Below are positions 42,646-45,684 of a stretch of DNA of 45,684 bases, piece by piece. Location of the stretch: the NCBI GenBank assembly GCA_013619105.1, contig JABXKU010000029.1:1-45684 (forward strand). Reading direction: 5' to 3'. Each line of letters opens with the position of its first letter. Position 1 is the stretch's first letter. The notes below the pieces were generated by a model, which ran no database searches, had not been told where the DNA came from, and was given only the letters and a program-made list of their open reading frames with translations. The DNA comes from Desulfuromonadales bacterium. Its GTDB lineage: Bacteria; Desulfobacterota; Desulfuromonadia; Desulfuromonadales; Syntrophotaleaceae. The position numbers were made by a program, and so were the translations under genes.

Positions 42646-43773
42646 TCAAACACCTAAGGGCAGATCCTGAAGCTCAGCAAAGAGATCATCGTAGTGGATG
42701 CCCAACTGCCGCCAGTCGTAATTCTGCACGAAAGGTCTCAGGCTACGGCAGCGCAGGACGGAAACTTGTTCAATCGCGTTGCCCAGGCGTGCCACCAAGT
42801 CGTCGAAATCATCATAAAAATAGTCTTCATGCAGAGACGACGGCACATGTTCAGGATACGCCAGTCGCTTCGGCAGCAACGGATGGCAATCACAATGCAT
42901 GGCCTGCACCACACTAATGCCGAAAAAGTCATGAATTGCTGTCACCGGCAGGATATCAGCCCGCCATAGCCAATCAGCATAAGAAGCAAAGTCGGCAGCA
43001 TAACCGAATTGCACCACTCGCTCACCGAGCCGACGCCGAGCCTCAGTAAAAATGGCCGGCTGCTCGGCAAAACTCTCACCCAGAATGGCTACCTGAAAAT
43101 CGAGGCCCTGGTCCTGCAAAAGAAACAGAGCCCGGAAAAACTCCTCCGGGTTCTTGTCGTATTCCCAACGGTGGTTCCACAACAGCAACGGCAATCGATG
43201 GGGGTCAAGCTCAGCTTGCGGGCGATAAGTATCGAAGCGTTGCAGGTCCAGTCCCAACGGCAGCACTTGGCTCTTGGCGGCAATAGTTTCTATGGTCGAG
43301 GTTTCTTGGTGATCAGGAAAGACACCGAGAAAGCCTGGCAACGCCTCAAGAAAAGCCTGGCGGTGATAGTGTGAATTGAACAGCACCCGATCGGCAGCCA
43401 AGGCGCTGGCGTAGTTGATAAAACCGTAGTGAGCGTCCCGCCGGGCAGGCGGATCGCTATCCCGTGGCGACCAAGGATAGGTGAGTTGGTTTTCGTGAAA
43501 ATAAAGCACTGAGGGCACACCGGCGCTCTTGCTGCGGGTCAAGGCCAGAAAAGTGGTCAAGTCGAGCATTGCGCTGGCCAGCAACAGATCGACCGGTTGC
43601 CGGTACTCTAGAAATTGTCGGGCCAGGGTTACCGCACCGCCATGCATACGCCATTTCCAATGGCGCCCCGGCAAAGACAAAATATCCACCTGATGTCGAC
43701 TTCGAGCGGCGTATTCTTCACTCCAGGCAGCATGCGAGCCGGTGAAATAGGGTTCGAGAAGAAGTAGTTTCAT
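42646..43773 (-). CDS. DUF3524 glycosyltransferase, GTDC1/tRNA-queuosine mannosyltransferase-like
   Basis: 375 residues. N-terminal DUF3524-type domain (MKLLLLEPYFTGSHAAWSEE, LPGRHWKWRMHGGAVTLA, YFHENQLTYPW, FNSHYHRQAFLEALP) followed by a GT-B glycosyltransferase C-terminal domain (LLLWNHRWEYDKNPEEFF, AILGESFAEQP, VTAIHDFFGISVVQAMHCDCHPLLPKRLAYPEH). The animal homologue GTDC1 has been shown to mannosylate queuosine in tRNA-Asp; the bacterial substrate is inferred only. No signal peptide, so cytoplasmic, in keeping with a tRNA target. Complete, with normal length. Confidence 0.85.
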   Translation of the reverse strand: MKLLLLEPYFTGSHAAWSEEYAARSRHQVDILSLPGRHWKWRMHGGAVTLARQFLEYRQPVDLLLASAMLDLTTFLALTRSKSAGVPSVLYFHENQLTYPWSPRDSDPPARRDAHYGFINYASALAADRVLFNSHYHRQAFLEALPGFLGVFPDHQETSTIETIAAKSQVLPLGLDLQRFDTYRPQAELDPHRLPLLLWNHRWEYDKNPEEFFRALFLLQDQGLDFQVAILGESFAEQPAIFTEARRRLGERVVQFGYAADFASYADWLWRADILPVTAIHDFFGISVVQAMHCDCHPLLPKRLAYPEHVPSSLHEDYFYDDFDDLVARLGNAIEQVSVLRCRSLRPFVQNYDWRQLGIHYDDLFAELQDLPLGV

Positions 43774-43850
43774 GATGCCATCCTATAGGTTTTTGCGAAT
43801 GCATCATCATTGGCCCAATTGAATCACCAGCTTCTGCATCAGGCAAATAT

Positions 43851-44378
43851 TCAATGGACGTTAGTCGTCAGGTACTCATAGTAGAGTCGATAGATTTCGT
43901 CAGAGTAAACAACGAATAGCACCTTTTCCAAACCGTGGTCCTGTTGCAGAAAAGCCTTTACGGTATCCACCGCAATGACACAGGCCTTCTCCGGCGGGTA
44001 ACCGTAAACCCCACAGCTGATCGCGGGAAAAGCCACCGTTTTCAGACCGTGAACCGCTGCCAGCTTCAGGCTGTTTTGGTAGCAATCCACCAGGAGCTGC
44101 GCGTCCTGCGGCCGCTGACGGTAGACGGGACCGACGGTATGAATAACATATCGTGCCGGTAGCCGATAACCGGTAGTGATCTTGGCTTGGCCCGTTTTGC
44201 AACCGTTCAGACCTTTGCACTCGGCCAGCAGTTGCGGACCCGCCCTTCGATGAATGGCCCCGTCCACACCGCCACCACCGAGGAGGGAACAGTTGGCCGC
44301 ATTGACTATGGCTTCAACTTGGAGGCCGGTAATATCGCCTTGAAGCAATTCCATGCGACCGAAGGTTTCATGTTGCAT
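43851..44378 (-). CDS. Macrodomain protein, O-acetyl-ADP-ribose deacetylase-like
   Basis: 175 residues, single macrodomain of the YmdB/MacroD class. ADP-ribose-binding motifs: GDITGLQVEAIVNAANCSLLGGGGVDGAIHRRAG-type N-terminal block, GQAKITTGYRLPARYVIHTVGP and FPAISCGVYGYPPEKA. Such enzymes hydrolyse O-acetyl-ADP-ribose or remove mono-ADP-ribose from acidic residues. The ATG at 44376-44378 follows GAGGAGG by 6 nt; a longer frame is open upstream but lacks a good site. No DarT toxin gene is adjacent. The catalytic Asn and Asp region is intact. Confidence 0.92.
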   Translation of the reverse strand: MQHETFGRMELLQGDITGLQVEAIVNAANCSLLGGGGVDGAIHRRAGPQLLAECKGLNGCKTGQAKITTGYRLPARYVIHTVGPVYRQRPQDAQLLVDCYQNSLKLAAVHGLKTVAFPAISCGVYGYPPEKACVIAVDTVKAFLQQDHGLEKVLFVVYSDEIYRLYYEYLTTNVH

Positions 44379-44513
44379 AGAATCCTCCTCTGCCTGTGTG
44401 GTGGATATCCGGAGCCGCTTAAGCAAAGGCTACCACTGCCAGACAGGATATCTACCAGCGGCTACTGGAACTGGATTGTCCTCAGGGGGGGCAAATGACA
44501 GTTATTCGCTGCA

Positions 44514-45173
44514 TCAACGACACTGCGCCGCCTTGGCCACCGCCTGCTGCCAGCAGACCGGCAGATCCAGCGATTCCATGAGATCTGGCAAATTATCTGA
44601 CAACTCGCTTTGTCCAGCAATGATATCCACCGAAGCCCCCGGCTGCCAGGCGACGGATTCGCTTAATTCTGCATCCTGCACCAGATCGGTACCGCCATCG
44701 TGAAAAAAGCCAAAAGGGTTGCCCTGCTGAAAAAAGATCAGCGCCACATCCTCGGCGGCACAGACACGCAAACAACCGTTAAAACGGTCATGTTTTAAGG
44801 TATGCAACAGATGGGGAATGTCCAGCAATTGTAACTGCTGAGCGGCAAACAGCATCTCTCCACTGATCACCCCAAATAGTTGCAATGCCAACGGTTGGGA
44901 AAGATGATAGATGCAGAGCATGGTATCGCCGGACAAGGAACGGTCAAAGATTCGGACAAAAGCCTCCTGATCGACCAGGTGCTCACCCTCACCGTCAAAG
45001 CAAACCGCCACCAACTGGCCGCCGACGAACAAGACAACTCCTCGACCGTGCAGATCCCTGCAACTCAGATACCCGGAGAAGCGCCCCGCCTGAAGCTTAT
45101 GAATAGCCTCCAGCCAGTTCATACGCACCGGGTTGAACTCATCCTTGATCAATTTCCCCCGCGGCAACCACAT
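44514..45173 (-). CDS. Hypothetical protein with two DUF4388/PATAN-like half-domains
   Basis: 219 residues, not confidently recognised. Two parts have the same pattern: residues about 18-60 (LQAGRFSGYLSCRD...RGVVLFVGGQLVAVCFDG) and 119-160 (LKHDRFNGCLRVCAA...VALIFFQQGNPFGFFHDG). This strand-turn-strand with a G-x-hydrophobic-x-F/V-x-G pattern resembles DUF4388 (PATAN) domains that occur in regulators of gliding and type IV pili. No signal peptide or membrane segment. It stands between the macrodomain gene and the ABC-F gene, with no ribosome-binding site of note. Assignment is tentative. Confidence 0.6.
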   Translation of the reverse strand: MWLPRGKLIKDEFNPVRMNWLEAIHKLQAGRFSGYLSCRDLHGRGVVLFVGGQLVAVCFDGEGEHLVDQEAFVRIFDRSLSGDTMLCIYHLSQPLALQLFGVISGEMLFAAQQLQLLDIPHLLHTLKHDRFNGCLRVCAAEDVALIFFQQGNPFGFFHDGGTDLVQDAELSESVAWQPGASVDIIAGQSELSDNLPDLMESLDLPVCWQQAVAKAAQCR

Positions 45174-45327
45174 TCTTTACAGACACCTTTCTGAACCGAA
45201 ACTTAAATATATGCCACTAGGTGAAGGAACTTGTTAGATTTTCAGCCGTCCCCCCCTTGACGTCACCCGAGGGATCCACCCCACGTTGTTAGGCTGTTTC
45301 CAGCAACCGGCAAAGAGGAAGCACCCG

Positions 45328-45684
45328 TCAGGCCGATTCCGCCAATTGCAAGACTTCCCACTGTTGATAATGGGTCTCGAGCTCGCCCTTTAAGCGAGCA
45401 TGCTGATCGCTGATCTCTCGGCAGCGGCTAGCATCTTGATAGAGGGCCGGGTCGGCCATGGCCGCCTCCAGCCCAGCCAGCTCCTTTTCCTGAGTTTCGA
45501 TGCGCAACTCGATTTCAGCCAAGTCTTTCTGCCGGCGGCGCTCCTGCCGCTTGAGCTCCTTGCGTTCGGCATAGGACAGCTGGTTCTCGGTGACCGTCTG
45601 ACTGTCGCTGGCAGGACCTTCATCCACGGCCTGTTCGACCCGCAGAGCCGAATGACTATCGTCGCCAGCTGCCGCTTTGGCACG
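45328..45684 (-). CDS. ABC-F family ATPase (Uup-like), C-terminal fragment (cut by window edge)
   Basis: The last 118 residues of a gene that begins beyond the right edge. After a Ser/Ala/Asp-rich linker it has the KLSYAERKELK-like block (here LSYAERKELKRQERRRQKDLAEIELRIETQEKE) and a two-helix coiled coil ending near HYQQWEVLQLAESA, the C-terminal DNA-binding domain found in Uup and related ABC-F proteins. The ATPase domains are not in view. Family assignment rests on this tail alone. Confidence 0.75.
   Translation of the reverse strand, partial: RAKAAAGDDSHSALRVEQAVDEGPASDSQTVTENQLSYAERKELKRQERRRQKDLAEIELRIETQEKELAGLEAAMADPALYQDASRCREISDQHARLKGELETHYQQWEVLQLAESA

Noticed and set aside
43851-45173. 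DarT/DarG-type toxin-antitoxin involving the macrodomain gene
   Set aside because: The neighbouring 219-residue protein has no DarT ADP-ribosyltransferase motifs and the macrodomain protein is the stand-alone YmdB type.

Overview
The window reads as a core-genome stretch of a Gram-negative anaerobe of the Desulfuromonadia (Desulfuromonas/Pelobacter/Geobacter type). This is inferred from several features together: a eukaryotic-type citrate synthase, a membrane pyrophosphatase, the order rpsF-rpsR-DUF2232-rplI-dnaB, the block ispE-tRNA-Gln-prs-rplY-pth, many two-component genes, and long-form hisG. Genus was not determined. Almost all genes lie on the minus strand. The plus-strand exceptions are an IS3-type transposase remnant, dusB-ntrB-ntrC, a zinc-dependent phospholipase C-like gene and an L,D-transpeptidase.

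Layout. 1-219: end of an IS3-family element. 430-2706: overlapping operon of an ANTAR response regulator, draT and draG, the ADP-ribosylation switch of nitrogenase reductase. 2914-8078: citrate synthase, then a divergent dusB-ntrB-ntrC (nifR3-type) nitrogen-control operon. 8206-12967: dnaB, the ribosomal operon S6-S18-DUF2232-L9, and ychF. 13090-19913: hppA, pth, L25, prs, tRNA-Gln, ispE and an uncharacterised AAA+ ATPase. 20099-28280: FetAB-type ABC exporter, family 4 UDG, phospholipase C-like protein, coaBC, and a translationally coupled trio (FAD dehydrogenase, YhaM-like nuclease, MBL-fold hydrolase). 28374-33316: signalling genes and purine salvage. 33351-36568: rlmN, ndk and hisIG. 36790-45684: envelope genes (L,D-transpeptidase, Ala-rich lipoprotein, amidase), rdgB-rph, a DHH phosphoesterase, a SLOG protein, a GTDC1-like glycosyltransferase, a macrodomain protein, a duplicated-domain hypothetical and the C-terminus of an ABC-F protein.

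Two nitrogen-control modules sit within 8 kb of each other (ANTAR-draT-draG and dusB-ntrBC). The ANTAR operon also has a weak sigma-54-like site upstream. Together they suggest control of nitrogen fixation at several levels.

The most unusual content is in the gaps between genes. Two families of structured repeats are present. Family A (two copies) is a long imperfect palindrome whose end coincides with the stop codon of the adjacent gene in both copies. Family B (two full copies flanking ndk, plus one internally deleted copy near 42.4 kb) has several stems whose two strands change together between copies, as expected for a structured RNA or a hairpin DNA element. Two genes are also abnormal: hisG carries an in-frame amber codon where the family has glutamate, and the DUF2232 membrane protein runs without a stop codon into ribosomal protein L9. 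Both could be biology or sequence error.
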